Assembly: GCF_003576595.1 (NCBI RefSeq)
Contig: NZ_NQOU01000001.1
Coordinates: 684,337 to 748,336 of the forward strand
Source: Neopusillimonas maritima
GTDB lineage: Bacteria > Pseudomonadota > Gammaproteobacteria > Burkholderiales > Burkholderiaceae_B
Direction: 5' to 3'
DNA length: 64,000 nt
A program made the position numbers and the translations under genes. The notes beneath the pieces were generated by a model, which had not been told where the DNA came from, searched no databases, and saw only the letters and a list, made by a program, of their open reading frames with translations. This document shows positions 1 through 8,200 of the stretch, one piece after another (position 1 is the stretch's first letter; the number at the start of each line of letters is the position of its first letter).

Positions 1-395
1 TGTATCAGCGCTATATCCAGGCGCGCCACCACGACTCCGGTCTGGATGACGACAGCGAGGCGCAGTACAACCAGTTTTTACTGACCAGCCGGGTGAGCTC
101 ATCACTTGTCGAATTCCGTGAGCCGGCCGGCGGGCAACTCATGATGATCTCGATCATCGACATCCTCGACAACGGCTTGTCGGCGGTTTACACCTTCTTC
201 GAGCCTGAAGCGCAAGGCAGCCTGGGAACGTACGGCATTCTTTGGCAAATTGAACGTTGCCGCGCGCTTCAACTACCGTGGCTTTATCTTGGATACTGGA
301 TTTCCGAAAGCCGTAAAATGGCATATAAATCCCAATTCCACCCCCATCAAATCTATGTCAATGGCCGGTGGGTTAACCCACACCAGTTAATCTGA
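1..395 (+). CDS. bpt: Aspartate/glutamate leucyltransferase (Bpt), C-terminal part
   Basis: The gene enters from the left edge; the reading frame is open from base 3 and stops at 393-395, giving about 130 residues. Bpt moves leucine from Leu-tRNA onto proteins that begin with Asp or Glu, marking them for ClpS/ClpAP degradation in the cytoplasm. Family features visible are the acidic stretch near the left edge, the block FFEPEA, and the very typical run [17 protein letters not shown] followed by a YVNGRW tail, all characteristic of the C-terminal domain of arginyl/leucyl-tRNA-protein transferases. pyrD starts 6 bases after the stop, so the two are probably co-transcribed. The N-terminal half lies outside the window, so the Cys-rich N-terminal region cannot be checked. 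Confidence 0.93.
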   Translation, partial: YQRYIQARHHDSGLDDDSEAQYNQFLLTSRVSSSLVEFREPAGGQLMMISIIDILDNGLSAVYTFFEPEAQGSLGTYGILWQIERCRALQLPWLYLGYWISESRKMAYKSQFHPHQIYVNGRWVNPHQLI

Positions 396-401
396 GTTTT
401 C

Positions 402-1457
402 ATGTCGTTTCTTTTCAATTCTTATGCGCTGGCGCGCCCGGCTCTGTTCTCGCTCGATGCCGAACAGGCCCATGAACTTACCCTGAACGCTTTACAGAAG
501 GCTTACGACTGCAACCTGACACGCAGGCTAGTGGAAAATCGGCCGGCCTTGCCATCGACGCTAATGGGGTTGAAGTTACGCAACCCTGTAGGTCTGGCGG
601 CCGGGCTCGACAAAAACGGCGCCCACATTGACGCGTTGGGCAATCTTGGATTCGGTTTTATCGAAGTCGGAACCGTGACCCCAAAACCGCAAAGTGGCAA
701 CCCCAAGCCCCGATTATTCAGGCTACCCGAAGCCCATGCGCTGATTAACCGCCTGGGGTTTAATAACGACGGCCTCGACATATTCCTGGAAAATGTACAG
801 AAAAGTCACTGGCGGTCCGAGGGCGGCATATTAGGTTTGAATATTGGCAAGAACGCCACAACCCCCATCGAGAACGCTGTAGACGACTACCTGATTGGTT
901 ACCACGGCGTATATCCGCATGCCGATTACGTTACGGTGAACATCTCATCGCCCAACACCCAGAATTTACGCGCATTGCAAGAAGCAAGCGAACTTACCGA
1001 CTTATTGTCGCAGTTGCAAACAGCCAGAAAGGAACTGGAAGACAAACACCAGAAACGTGTTCCGCTCGTTGTTAAAATCGCACCCGACCTTTCTGCAGAA
1101 CAAGTCGACGCCATCGCGGCGGTTCTTCAACGCTATGGTGTAGACGGCGTCATTGCAACCAACACCACCTTAAGTCGTGATGCCGTTACAGGTATGCCTC
1201 ACGCAAATGAAACGGGCGGCCTGTCGGGGCCGCCCGTTCATGAACTCTCTTTAGCCGTCATTTCCCGCTTGCGCCAACAGCTAGGCAAAGAATTTGCCAT
1301 TATTGGTGTCGGCGGCATACTGGGTTCCCAGCAAGCACGCGAGAAAATCGAGGCAGGTGCCAACGCGGTTCAGCTATACACCGGGCTTATCTACAAAGGC
1401 CCGGCACTGATTACTGAATGCGTTCAAGCGTTGCGTGGCCAAAACCTGGCAGGTTAA
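402..1457 (+). CDS. pyrD: Dihydroorotate dehydrogenase (quinone), class 2
   Basis: 351 residues, the usual size of class 2 enzymes. It oxidises dihydroorotate to orotate in pyrimidine synthesis and passes electrons through FMN to the membrane quinone pool. The N-terminal 40 residues form the hydrophobic/amphipathic membrane-binding segment that separates class 2 from class 1. FMN and substrate motifs follow in order: [10 protein letters not shown] near residue 67, NRLGFNNDG near 116, NISSPNT near 180 with the serine expected as catalytic base, KIAPDL near 225, NTT near 255 and GVGGI near 300. It follows bpt by 6 bases. Recognition is firm. Confidence 0.97.
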   Translation: MSFLFNSYALARPALFSLDAEQAHELTLNALQKAYDCNLTRRLVENRPALPSTLMGLKLRNPVGLAAGLDKNGAHIDALGNLGFGFIEVGTVTPKPQSGNPKPRLFRLPEAHALINRLGFNNDGLDIFLENVQKSHWRSEGGILGLNIGKNATTPIENAVDDYLIGYHGVYPHADYVTVNISSPNTQNLRALQEASELTDLLSQLQTARKELEDKHQKRVPLVVKIAPDLSAEQVDAIAAVLQRYGVDGVIATNTTLSRDAVTGMPHANETGGLSGPPVHELSLAVISRLRQQLGKEFAIIGVGGILGSQQAREKIEAGANAVQLYTGLIYKGPALITECVQALRGQNLAG

Positions 1458-1485
1458 CCACGCATCGCCGGCGGCAGCCCGCTAA

Positions 1486-2064
1486 TTACGACGCGCTACG
1501 TGCGCGACTTGTTGCTTTCTTGCCTGCTTCAGCAGCTTCAGTTGCCGCCTTCAAGCTGGCATTGGTTGCAGCGGTGATGTTCGACTGCGCAGCATCGGAC
1601 GCTTGCTTGGCTGCCTTGGTTGCAGTTTCATAAGCATTCGTTGCACTAACCACTGACGACTTCATCAATGCAATGGCGCTTTCAGAACCGGTAGGAGCAG
1701 TTTTTGCAAACTCCTCAATGGCGTCATGCAATTGCTGCTGGCTTTCATTAACCTGCTCTTCAGTGAGCTTGGTTAAGTCGGCCTGAACCGAAGTGAAAAT
1801 GTCGTATACATGTTTGCTGTAAGCCACTGCCTTGTCGGCATTGGGTTGCATTGCATTGCTGGTGAAAGCAACTGCGTCCTGGGGGTCTTTCAATTCGATA
1901 GCCTGCTGTGATGCACGGGCAACGTCATCGAAAGTTGCTTTCCAGACTTTAAGATTCAGATCAACCAGTTTTTCAAAGCCGCCGAAGATTGAACCCTGAG
2001 CAGCCAGGATCTTGTCGAGCGACGCTTTCTGGTTAGCATAAATAGATTGTGGAATTGCGCTCAT
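1486..2064 (-). CDS. phaP: Phasin family protein (PHA granule-associated)
   Basis: 192 residues, almost entirely predicted helix, with an Ala/Lys-rich C-terminal tail. Phasins coat polyhydroxyalkanoate granules and control their number and size. The N-terminal pattern, in which a short leader is followed by FGGFEKLVDLNLKVWKATFDD, matches the phasin family (TIGR01841 type) common in Burkholderiales. No membrane segment or signal peptide is visible. The start ATG at 2064 has GGAAACACC just upstream. A strong sigma70 promoter (2107-2135) and a palindrome over the likely transcription start (2089-2103) lie upstream, which fits repression by a PhaR-type protein when PHA is absent. No PHA synthase gene is in this window. 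Confidence 0.9.
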   Translation of the reverse strand: MSAIPQSIYANQKASLDKILAAQGSIFGGFEKLVDLNLKVWKATFDDVARASQQAIELKDPQDAVAFTSNAMQPNADKAVAYSKHVYDIFTSVQADLTKLTEEQVNESQQQLHDAIEEFAKTAPTGSESAIALMKSSVVSATNAYETATKAAKQASDAAQSNITAATNASLKAATEAAEAGKKATSRARSAS

Positions 2065-2088
2065 GGTGTTTCCTTTAAAAGGTTAAAT

Positions 2089-2103
2089 ATTGCACTGCAC
2101 AAT
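2089..2103. promoter_or_regulatory. Candidate PhaR-type operator upstream of phasin
   Basis: Imperfect palindrome ATTGCACTGCACAAT centred between the phasin -10 element and its start codon, so a bound protein would cover the transcription start. It contains a TGCAcTGCA core. From memory, TTGCA/TGCAA-type sites precede phasin genes in Burkholderiales and are bound by PhaR; assigning the binder is inference. Confidence 0.45.
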
Positions 2104-2106
2104 TTC

Positions 2107-2135
2107 AATTTAACCTTAAAAAACAACCATGTCAA
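2107..2135 (-). promoter_or_regulatory. Sigma70 promoter of the phasin gene
   Basis: On the minus strand TTGACA (2130-2135) is followed after exactly 17 bases by TAAATT (2107-2112). The transcript would start around 2100, giving a short leader of about 35 bases before the phasin ATG at 2064. Confidence 0.7.
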
Positions 2136-2171
2136 TACTTTTTTGATGCGTTGCAATATAACCGTGTTCGC

Positions 2172-2978
2172 TCACGCATGCCACGCTTGCTCAAGACGCA
2201 CCCCTTCGTAACCCAACGCCTCTGAAATGCGTCCGGCCGTTTCAATTAAGGCTGCGATCCAATCATCGTGCATACGCTCCGCAGGCGCGGAAATGGATAA
2301 ACCGGCCTGCAAGTTACCCGCATCGTCATAAATACCGGCGGCAATGCATCGCACGCCCAACTCCAACTCTTCGTTATCGCGGGCATAGCCGGATCGCCTG
2401 ATACCAGCCAACTCTTGCTCAAGCAATTCGGCATCGATGATGCTGTTAGGAGTAGCACCCGCCAGCCCCGTACGTGCCACATAAGCCTTAACTTGCCGCA
2501 CATCGCTAACCGAAAGAAATAACTTGCCGGTCGAGGTTAAATGTAACGGTGCACGCCCACCAACAGCACGAACAACCTGCATGCCCGAACGTTCGTTCCA
2601 GGCGCGCTCGATATATAAAATTTCGTCGTTCTGCCGCACGGCCAGATTAACCGTTTGGCCGGTAAGCTTATGCAACTCTCTCATGGGCTCAAGCGCCACC
2701 TGGCGCACATTCAGACGACCTTTCACCAAGGCACCCAGCTCCAGCAACCGCATACCTAATTGATACAGGCCACTATCAACTCGTTCAACATAGCGACCGG
2801 CCACGAGGTCATTCAAAATTCGATGCGTTGTTGACGTATGCAACCCGGTTCGCGCCGCCAGGCTTTTCAGCGCAACGGGTTCCGCTTGATGCGCCAAGAC
2901 GTCGAGCAACAGCATGGCTCGCTCTAAAACTTGAATGGAAATCGGTGAAGAATTGGCTGAAGCGCGCGATTCGGACAT
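2172..2978 (-). CDS. IclR family transcriptional regulator
   Basis: 268 residues from the chosen ATG. The N-terminal IclR winged helix-turn-helix covers about residues 15-75, with the pattern LAARTGLHTSTTHRILNDL, followed by the effector-binding domain with the family blocks GRAPLHLTSTGKLFL and RCIAAGIYDDAG near residues 140-240. IclR proteins usually regulate an adjacent catabolic operon and themselves, but the neighbours here (phasin, CinA-like protein) do not suggest a ligand. An in-frame ATG ten codons upstream (3008) would give 278 residues; I prefer 2978 because the extra residues are not family-like and a palindrome sits at 3019-3029, a sensible place for an operator in a leader. The specific ligand is unknown. 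Confidence 0.88.
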   Translation of the reverse strand: MSESRASANSSPISIQVLERAMLLLDVLAHQAEPVALKSLAARTGLHTSTTHRILNDLVAGRYVERVDSGLYQLGMRLLELGALVKGRLNVRQVALEPMRELHKLTGQTVNLAVRQNDEILYIERAWNERSGMQVVRAVGGRAPLHLTSTGKLFLSVSDVRQVKAYVARTGLAGATPNSIIDAELLEQELAGIRRSGYARDNEELELGVRCIAAGIYDDAGNLQAGLSISAPAERMHDDWIAALIETAGRISEALGYEGVRLEQAWHA

Positions 2979-3018
2979 GATATGAGTTAACCAATGAAAA
3001 TGATGCACTGCGACATTA

Positions 3019-3029
3019 TCATATTATGA
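3019..3029. promoter_or_regulatory. Perfect palindrome upstream of iclR-type gene
   Basis: TCATATTATGA is a perfect 11-base palindrome (5-base arms around a central T), about 41 bases upstream of the chosen start of the IclR regulator. Autoregulation through such a site is common in the family; here it is inference from position and symmetry only. Confidence 0.35.
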
Positions 3030-3080
3030 AATTATGCCGTGACTGTGCAAGTTTTTTCAAGCACGGTACTCACAACCCGC

Positions 3081-3866
3081 CTAAGGTGTCAGCGACCCAC
3101 CTGCTTCTATAGCGGCTTGCCGCAAATACGCGAGCGCTTCAGAAGCAGCCTGAGGCTCACCTTTGACCCCTAAGTCGATGTGCGAACGCCCGTTCCCCAT
3201 ACTGGGCAGACTAAAAGCCTTTACACCCGGCCAACGACGTTCCAACTCCTCCAAGGCGGGGGTAATTCGGGATTCCGGCAAGCTGTAAACCAGAAACGAA
3301 TGTTCAACGCGCGGGGTTTGATGGTGCAATTGACGATAACGATGATCCAGTGTCCATTCCATCATCGGCCATGCCATGACCGGGAAGCCGGGCATGAAAG
3401 TATGATTTGAAATGAAAAAACCCGGAATTTTGTTATATGGGTTCGGCACAATTTCCGCCCCCACTGGAAATACACCCATTTGCAGACGCTGTTTGTTTTC
3501 CGGCAAGCTCATATCGGCACTCCCGTTACCTTTCGCCGCCATTTCCGCGCAACGTTCTGAAATCAGGCGCTCTGCCTCAGGGTGCAAGGCCAAATCGACC
3601 CCCAAGGCTTCGGCCGCCGATTGGCGCGTTTGGTCGTCTGGGGTTGCGCCAATCCCGCCGCAGCAAAAAACCACGTCGCCACTGGCAAAACTGCGCTTGA
3701 GCGTTTGCACAATAGTGGGGCGATCATCAGACACCAATTCGACACCGCCCAGTTGTAAACCGCGCTGCCCCAACAATTCAATGAGCTTGGGCATGTGTTT
3801 GTCTTGCCGCCGCCCCGAGAGAATTTCATCGCCGATGATAATCAGCCTTATTTTTGTTGTACTCAT
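3081..3866 (-). CDS. CinA-type molybdopterin-binding domain protein
   Basis: 261 residues from ATG 3866. It matches the N-terminal MoCF/MoaB-like half of CinA (COG1058): IGDEILSGRRQDKH near residue 10, the glycine-rich GGIGATPDDQT near 72, and NPYNKIPGF with MPGFP near 140-165. The C-terminal nicotinamide-mononucleotide amidase half of full-length CinA is absent, so this is the short stand-alone form. The family is annotated as competence/damage-inducible or molybdopterin-binding, but the substrate of stand-alone members is not settled. A TTG twelve bases upstream could also start the frame, but it lies directly against the possible Shine-Dalgarno sequence. The gene sits 18 bases after the end of the EI24 membrane protein gene, in the same direction. 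Confidence 0.85.
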   Translation of the reverse strand: MSTTKIRLIIIGDEILSGRRQDKHMPKLIELLGQRGLQLGGVELVSDDRPTIVQTLKRSFASGDVVFCCGGIGATPDDQTRQSAAEALGVDLALHPEAERLISERCAEMAAKGNGSADMSLPENKQRLQMGVFPVGAEIVPNPYNKIPGFFISNHTFMPGFPVMAWPMMEWTLDHRYRQLHHQTPRVEHSFLVYSLPESRITPALEELERRWPGVKAFSLPSMGNGRSHIDLGVKGEPQAASEALAYLRQAAIEAGGSLTP

Positions 3867-3896
3867 TACCCGCTTCAACCTCGTTCGTGTAAATAA

Positions 3897-4694
3897 TTAA
3901 GCCTCAACCACCGTTTCTTGTCGCATATTTTCAAGCGCGCTCAAGCTGAAATGCGCAAACGCCAGCGCGGAATAAACCGGTAGCACAAGCCAGGCCGGTG
4001 GAAACAAATTAATGAGTGACATAATGCCGCCCAAAATCCAGTATTCCCGACCATGCCGACGCCAAAGCAAACGACGCTCCTGAGGGCTGGCATGCTCCAG
4101 CACGGAATCGACCCGTAACATACGGGTAAACGCAAAGGCCCACCAAAAAACGGGCAACAACACCGCAAACGGCGGAATCAACCACAAAGGCATGGTAAGC
4201 AACCAGCCAATCACAAACAATCCCCCCACCCACACAGCGTTCCAAACACCCTGAACGGCAATGACACTACCCTGCCGGCGCAAACCCTGATACTGACGCC
4301 GCTCCAAATGGCGAAGTACGATAGGCATGACGAAAATGGCGGCAATGACCAGGCCCAGGATGCCGGACAACGGCAATAAAATCACAACCGCGAGCAACGG
4401 CACCATATACAGCTTGATGGAAAACAGGCCGATAGCCAGCATCCACTGGTCAACTGTGTTCACGACGCCCCATTGGGCCATCTCGGAATTCAACCAGCCG
4501 GTGAGCGGCTCCCAAAAAGCCCAAATCAGAATTATTGCGCCCAAAAGCGCAATAATGAACGGCAGAAACAGGGCCAACAGCATCTTCGGGTGAAATTGGG
4601 ATACCAGCGCCCGTTTCATCGCCTCGACCACCGCGTTCATACCCCGATTTCCAGGACCGTTCCGATTGACAACCACTACATTGGGATCATTCAT
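3897..4694 (-). CDS. EI24 domain-containing membrane protein
   Basis: 265 residues with a soluble N-terminal stretch of about 30 residues and about four hydrophobic helical segments (near residues 38-62, 95-130, 150-195 and 225-250). The layout and the pattern GxVIxxQGVWNAVWVGG suit the EI24/CysZ-like family (PF07264). CysZ proteins are sulfate channels, but many EI24 proteins in betaproteobacteria have no proven function, and nothing nearby concerns sulfate. It precedes the CinA-like gene by 18 bases on the same strand, so the two are probably one operon. Function beyond inner-membrane protein is not assigned. Confidence 0.8.
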   Translation of the reverse strand: MNDPNVVVVNRNGPGNRGMNAVVEAMKRALVSQFHPKMLLALFLPFIIALLGAIILIWAFWEPLTGWLNSEMAQWGVVNTVDQWMLAIGLFSIKLYMVPLLAVVILLPLSGILGLVIAAIFVMPIVLRHLERRQYQGLRRQGSVIAVQGVWNAVWVGGLFVIGWLLTMPLWLIPPFAVLLPVFWWAFAFTRMLRVDSVLEHASPQERRLLWRRHGREYWILGGIMSLINLFPPAWLVLPVYSALAFAHFSLSALENMRQETVVEA

Positions 4695-4776
4695 GCATCA
4701 ACCTTTTTACTGACATTGGTCTATCATAATCAAAAGCCTATTCTTTTTGTGTCCGCTAACCATTTCATCGCGTTTC

Positions 4777-5163
4777 ATGTCTTTTTATCTGCTCCCCAAC
4801 GACCTTACCTCATTGCAAACGGCCTTTGCATCCGAATCAATAGATAAAGGGGTTTCCGTTATTTGCTACTGCGCGGAGTGGTGTGATACCTGCCGACAGT
4901 ATTTGAATGATTTTCGCGCCCTGGCCGCACAATGGCCCACCCACACTTTTATATGGGTGGACATCGAAGAAAATCCGGAGTTGCTTGATGAGGAAGACGT
5001 TGAAAACTTTCCCACCGTCCTGATTCAGGACGATAGCGGCAATCGTTTTTTCGGGCCCTTGTTGCCCCACATTGGGCATTTGGAAACGCTGCTGCGCAAA
5101 GCACCCGAGCTACCTGCGTCGCAATCAGGCCCAGGGCCGGTTGCCTCGTTGGTGAATAACTAA
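4777..5163 (+). CDS. Thioredoxin-like protein with a CxxC active site
   Basis: 128 residues from ATG 4777 (a TTG ten codons upstream is less likely). The thioredoxin fold is indicated by YCAEWCDTCR, which places a C36-D-T-C39 redox pair in the usual position after a beta strand, and by NFPTVLI, which carries the cis-proline expected of the fold. No signal peptide is visible, so it should act in the cytoplasm. The CDTC sequence differs from the classical CGPC, suggesting a different redox potential or partner. The C-terminal 20 residues are Pro/Gly-rich and probably disordered. Its stop overlaps that of the convergent helicase gene. Confidence 0.82.
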   Translation: MSFYLLPNDLTSLQTAFASESIDKGVSVICYCAEWCDTCRQYLNDFRALAAQWPTHTFIWVDIEENPELLDEEDVENFPTVLIQDDSGNRFFGPLLPHIGHLETLLRKAPELPASQSGPGPVASLVNN

Positions 5164-6536
5164 CGCCCACCCAACAAAACACCTACCGATTTACGGGTAT
5201 TTTTAGTATCGCTGGTATGAGTGGGTAAACGTGGCTTGGCTTCAACGTTTGCGGCAACATACGGGCGTGAGAAAAAATCATCCACCGGTGCACGGGAGCG
5301 GCTAGTGTCACGATGGCGACCACGGCTCTCGTATGCAGGAGACGGAGAAGAAGATCGACGCGCTGGCTTCGGCAAGTCCAAGGTGCCGCGTAGAATTTTC
5401 GTTTTGATCAGCTTTTCAATATCAAGCAAAAAGCGTTCTTCATCAGGAGCAAAAAGCGCGATGGCCTCGCCCGACGCCCCGGCACGTCCGGTACGTCCGA
5501 TGCGATGCACGTAATCTTCCGCGTTGTAGGGTAAGTCGTAATTAATAACACAAGGCACGCCTGCAACGTCGAGCCCGCGCGCCGCGACATCCGTGGCCAC
5601 GAGAACCTCAAGCTTACCCGCCTTGAACGCTTCAAGCGCCTTCATGCGCTCAAGCTGACTTTTGTCGCCATGGATGGATTCTGAGCGAATGCCGTCAAGA
5701 TCGAGCTGCCGCGCCAAACGACTGGTGCCGATTTTCGTATTACAAAACACAATGACCTGATTCAAGCCGCGCGACTTCACAAGGTGCGTCACTGCCGACC
5801 GCTTGTCGTTCCCCCCCAGCGGATAGGCAATTTGCGTTACATTTTCCGCTGTCGCATTACGCGCAGCAACCTCAATTTCAATAGGATCTTTCAACCAACT
5901 GCGACCCAGCTTGCGAATCTCATTGCTGAATGTGGCGGAAAACAATAGCGTTTGACGCTGCGCAGGCAACAGGCGCACGATACGATCGAGGTCAGGCAAA
6001 AAACCCATATCCAACATTCGATCCGCTTCGTCGAGCACAAGAATGCCGACCTGACCAAGGTTCACGTTCTTTTGTTCCACATGGTCAAGCAAACGACCGG
6101 GCGTCGCAATTAACACCTCACAACCTCGACGCAATGCATCGCGCTGGGGGTTGATATCGACCCCACCAAACACGACTGCAGAACGCAGCGGTGTTGAAGC
6201 ACCGTATGTTGAAACGTTGTCGGCAACCTGATCGGCCAATTCGCGCGTAGGCGTTAAAACCAACGCCCGAACCGGGTGACGCGCCGGCGATGCGCTGGAA
6301 TTTGCAACCGACATAAGACGATGCAAAATAGGTAATGTGAATGCAGCTGTTTTGCCTGTGCCGGTTTGAGCCGCACCCATTACATCGCGGCCTTGCATTA
6401 CAACGGGTATGGCTTGCGCCTGAATCGGAGTGGGGGAAGTGTATCCCGTTGCTGCTACCGCTTTAAGGATGTCGGCATGCAGTCCGAGCTCGGAAAAAGT
6501 CTGAGGTGTAAGATCTGAAATAGTGGTATCTGCCAT
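5160..6536 (-). CDS. DEAD-box ATP-dependent RNA helicase (RhlE-like)
   Basis: 458 residues from ATG 6536 (an in-frame GTG lies seven codons upstream). Every DEAD-box motif is present in order: a Q motif with PTPIQAQAIP, Walker A AQTGTGKT, PTRELA, TPGRLLD, DEAD, the SAT motif in LFSATF, then the second RecA domain with VIVFCNT, ATDVAARGLD and HRIGRTGRAG. A basic Arg/Ser-rich tail of about 75 residues follows, typical of RhlE-type enzymes and probably RNA-binding. These proteins unwind structured RNA in ribosome assembly or RNA decay. The gene follows azlCD on the same strand after a 165-base gap that holds a plausible separate promoter (TTCGAC, 18 bases, TAAAAT). Confidence 0.94.
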   Translation of the reverse strand: MADTTISDLTPQTFSELGLHADILKAVAATGYTSPTPIQAQAIPVVMQGRDVMGAAQTGTGKTAAFTLPILHRLMSVANSSASPARHPVRALVLTPTRELADQVADNVSTYGASTPLRSAVVFGGVDINPQRDALRRGCEVLIATPGRLLDHVEQKNVNLGQVGILVLDEADRMLDMGFLPDLDRIVRLLPAQRQTLLFSATFSNEIRKLGRSWLKDPIEIEVAARNATAENVTQIAYPLGGNDKRSAVTHLVKSRGLNQVIVFCNTKIGTSRLARQLDLDGIRSESIHGDKSQLERMKALEAFKAGKLEVLVATDVAARGLDVAGVPCVINYDLPYNAEDYVHRIGRTGRAGASGEAIALFAPDEERFLLDIEKLIKTKILRGTLDLPKPARRSSSPSPAYESRGRHRDTSRSRAPVDDFFSRPYVAANVEAKPRLPTHTSDTKNTRKSVGVLLGGR

Positions 6537-6632
6537 CGAAATCGGGTTATGCCGCACGGCAAATTAATGCGCCCATGCGGATTTAAAACACATCTATTTT
6601 AACGCAGGCGGACGTACAGGTCGAAATGCGGC

Positions 6633-6695
6633 TTCGATAACCGGGCGAAAGTGTCGTTAAATATCCACGACTTAGCGTTATCGAACCACTTTTCG
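6633..6695. repeat. Interleaved inverted repeats between azlD and the helicase gene
   Basis: Two inverted repeats are interlocked. TTCGATAAC (6633-6641) matches GTTATCGAA (6677-6685) perfectly, and CGAAAGTG (6646-6653) matches CACTTTTCG (6687-6695) with one bulged T. The order A-B-A'-B' means both cannot form a simple nested hairpin; they would be alternatives or a pseudoknot. They lie just after the azlD stop and upstream of the likely helicase promoter. No U-run follows. Confidence 0.5.
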
Positions 6696-6701
6696 CCTCG
6701 C

Positions 6702-7037
6702 CTAGCCCAATAGCGCGCGGATTACCCAATACGCCACCATGCCACTGACCATAACCAACACCGCACTGCGAGTACGCAAATAAACCAGCACCGCAACCAG
6801 CACCGCCAGCATTTTAAGGTCTACAAAGGCAGCCGCACCTTCCCCCCAAGGCAAAACCTCAGGCACTACAATGGCTATTAGCGCGGCCGGCGGCGCATAA
6901 CGCAGCGCACGTCGAATGCCGTCGGTTAAGGGCAGATAGTCACCAAACAAAAAATATCCGGCTCGCGTAATCAAGCTGCATAACGTCAAAAATACAATGA
7001 CGGCCAAAATGTAAGCGTCAGTCCCCGGTTCAAACAT
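6702..7037 (-). CDS. azlD: AzlD family branched-chain amino-acid export subunit
   Basis: 111 residues from ATG 7037, preceded by a strong GGAGGGCGTC ribosome site; this start overlaps the azlC stop by 8 bases, so the two are translationally coupled. Three to four hydrophobic segments fill the protein, with the AzlD pattern TRAGYFLFG near residue 25 and a conserved PPAALIAIVVPEVL segment. AzlD is the small partner of AzlC, and together they export branched-chain or similar amino acids (LIV-E family, like BrnFE). The substrate here is not determined by sequence. Confidence 0.9.
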   Translation of the reverse strand: MFEPGTDAYILAVIVFLTLCSLITRAGYFLFGDYLPLTDGIRRALRYAPPAALIAIVVPEVLPWGEGAAAFVDLKMLAVLVAVLVYLRTRSAVLVMVSGMVAYWVIRALLG

Positions 7038-7782
7038 GACGCCCTCCTTTAGTACGATCACGATGCTTTTCGGCCATAACACCCGCCACAATTCCACCTA
7101 TAACGGCAGCGGCCAGCCCCAACCGCAGTGGCAACGGCTGCCCTACCCAGGCAATACAACCCGCCACCACCAGCGCAACCGCCATGGGGATATTTTTCAC
7201 CAGCGGAACGGTAATGGCCAGCAATGCCAACGTGGCGGCAAACTCGAGCGACCACGACTGAGGAATGATCGCACCCAGATAAATACCGGCAATCGAGGCA
7301 ATCTGCCAGGAAATCCAGCCGGGAACGATCACCCCAAGATAAAAATAGAGTTGATCCCGGGTCCCCCGCTTTTTCGCATCACCGTAGCGCGTCATGAATA
7401 AAACAAAAACCATGTCGCTGGACCAATACCCCAACCCCAAGCGTTGCAGAAAAGGGTAACGGCGAAAATACGGTTGCAATGCGGCGCCGAAAATGACAAA
7501 ACGAATATTTACGACGCAACCGGCCAAAAAAATCAACCAGACCGGTGCACCGGCAACAATCAGCGGCAAAGCAGTGAGCTGCGCGGAACCCGCGTACACA
7601 AACAATGTCATCAAGGTCGCCATCACCTCGGACATGCCGCTTTTGATCATGGCAATGCCGGTCACAAAACCCCACAAACTTGTCGCAACCATGGTAGGTG
7701 CAACCTGACGAAAACCCGTGTTGAAACTATGCCAGGCGCGTGCCTGCTTGATGGGCACCGAATGGCTGGACGGCAAAGACAA
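7030..7782 (-). CDS. azlC: AzlC family permease
   Basis: 250 residues with about six to eight membrane segments. Family blocks are TSLWGFVTGIAMIKSG near residue 38, FVYAGSAQLTALPL near 67, and the pattern VNIRFVIFGAAL near 90. AzlC is the large subunit of the AzlCD amino-acid exporter; azlD overlaps its 3' end by 8 bases. A perfect 16-base palindrome lies at 7805-7820, 22 bases upstream of the start codon, and is a good candidate operator. The divergent neighbour is the CHCC zinc-finger gene. Confidence 0.92.
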   Translation of the reverse strand: MSLPSSHSVPIKQARAWHSFNTGFRQVAPTMVATSLWGFVTGIAMIKSGMSEVMATLMTLFVYAGSAQLTALPLIVAGAPVWLIFLAGCVVNIRFVIFGAALQPYFRRYPFLQRLGLGYWSSDMVFVLFMTRYGDAKKRGTRDQLYFYLGVIVPGWISWQIASIAGIYLGAIIPQSWSLEFAATLALLAITVPLVKNIPMAVALVVAGCIAWVGQPLPLRLGLAAAVIGGIVAGVMAEKHRDRTKGGRHV

Positions 7783-7804
7783 GGCAAAACCCCGTTATAA
7801 AATA

Positions 7805-7820
7805 TGTCAGCATGCTGACA
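7805..7820. promoter_or_regulatory. Perfect 16-base palindrome upstream of azlC
   Basis: TGTCAGCATGCTGACA reads the same on both strands with no spacer. It is 22 bases upstream of the azlC start codon, where it would overlap the azlC core promoter, as expected of a dimeric repressor site. No regulator gene is adjacent, so the binding protein is unknown. Confidence 0.5.
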
Positions 7821-7848
7821 GTTAATGCTGAAACGACAAATGATATCC

Positions 7849-7871
7849 GACTCAACCAAGTTTGTTGAGTC
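7849..7871. promoter_or_regulatory. 8-base inverted repeat in the azlC / zinc-finger divergent region
   Basis: GACTCAAC (7849-7856) and GTTGAGTC (7864-7871) are perfect inverted arms around a 7-base spacer. It sits midway between two divergent genes and 29 bases from the 16-base palindrome. It could be a second operator or a hairpin in the azlC leader; no U-run follows on either strand, so it is unlikely to be a terminator. Confidence 0.4.
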
Positions 7872-7937
7872 ATTCTGCGTGAATGCCCGCAATTGGTACA
7901 ATGCCGCCATTCGGTATTCTTCTATTCAGGAACCTTC

Positions 7938-8150
7938 ATGAATCGCGCAGAAGACAAATCTGTTCCCCATGGTGACGTCATCGAGGTCGATGCCTCCGAC
8001 CTGCCGGTATATTGCCCCGGGCCCAAGGCACCGCTGTGGTCAATGCATCCCCGGGTTTATATCGAAGTGGCCAAATCCGGTCAGGGCGTTTGTCCTTATT
8101 GCAGCGCAACCTACCAGCTCAAACCCGGCCAGACAGTGCACAGCCATTAA
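7938..8150 (+). CDS. CHCC-type zinc-finger domain protein
   Basis: 70 residues from ATG 7938, preceded by CAGGAACC. The single domain carries C26, H37, C52 and C55, exactly the Cys-His-Cys-Cys order that defines the zf-CHCC family (PF10276), related to the NDUFS6 accessory subunit of mitochondrial complex I. Bacterial members are small soluble proteins with a structural zinc. Their role in bacteria is not well established; a link to respiratory complex assembly is speculative. The YheT-type hydrolase gene starts 50 bases downstream. Confidence 0.88.
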   Translation: MNRAEDKSVPHGDVIEVDASDLPVYCPGPKAPLWSMHPRVYIEVAKSGQGVCPYCSATYQLKPGQTVHSH

Positions 8151-8200
8151 CCTGGCTTACCGCCCCCTCAAGTTTTAATTTCAAGGGCTTTACGCACTAA

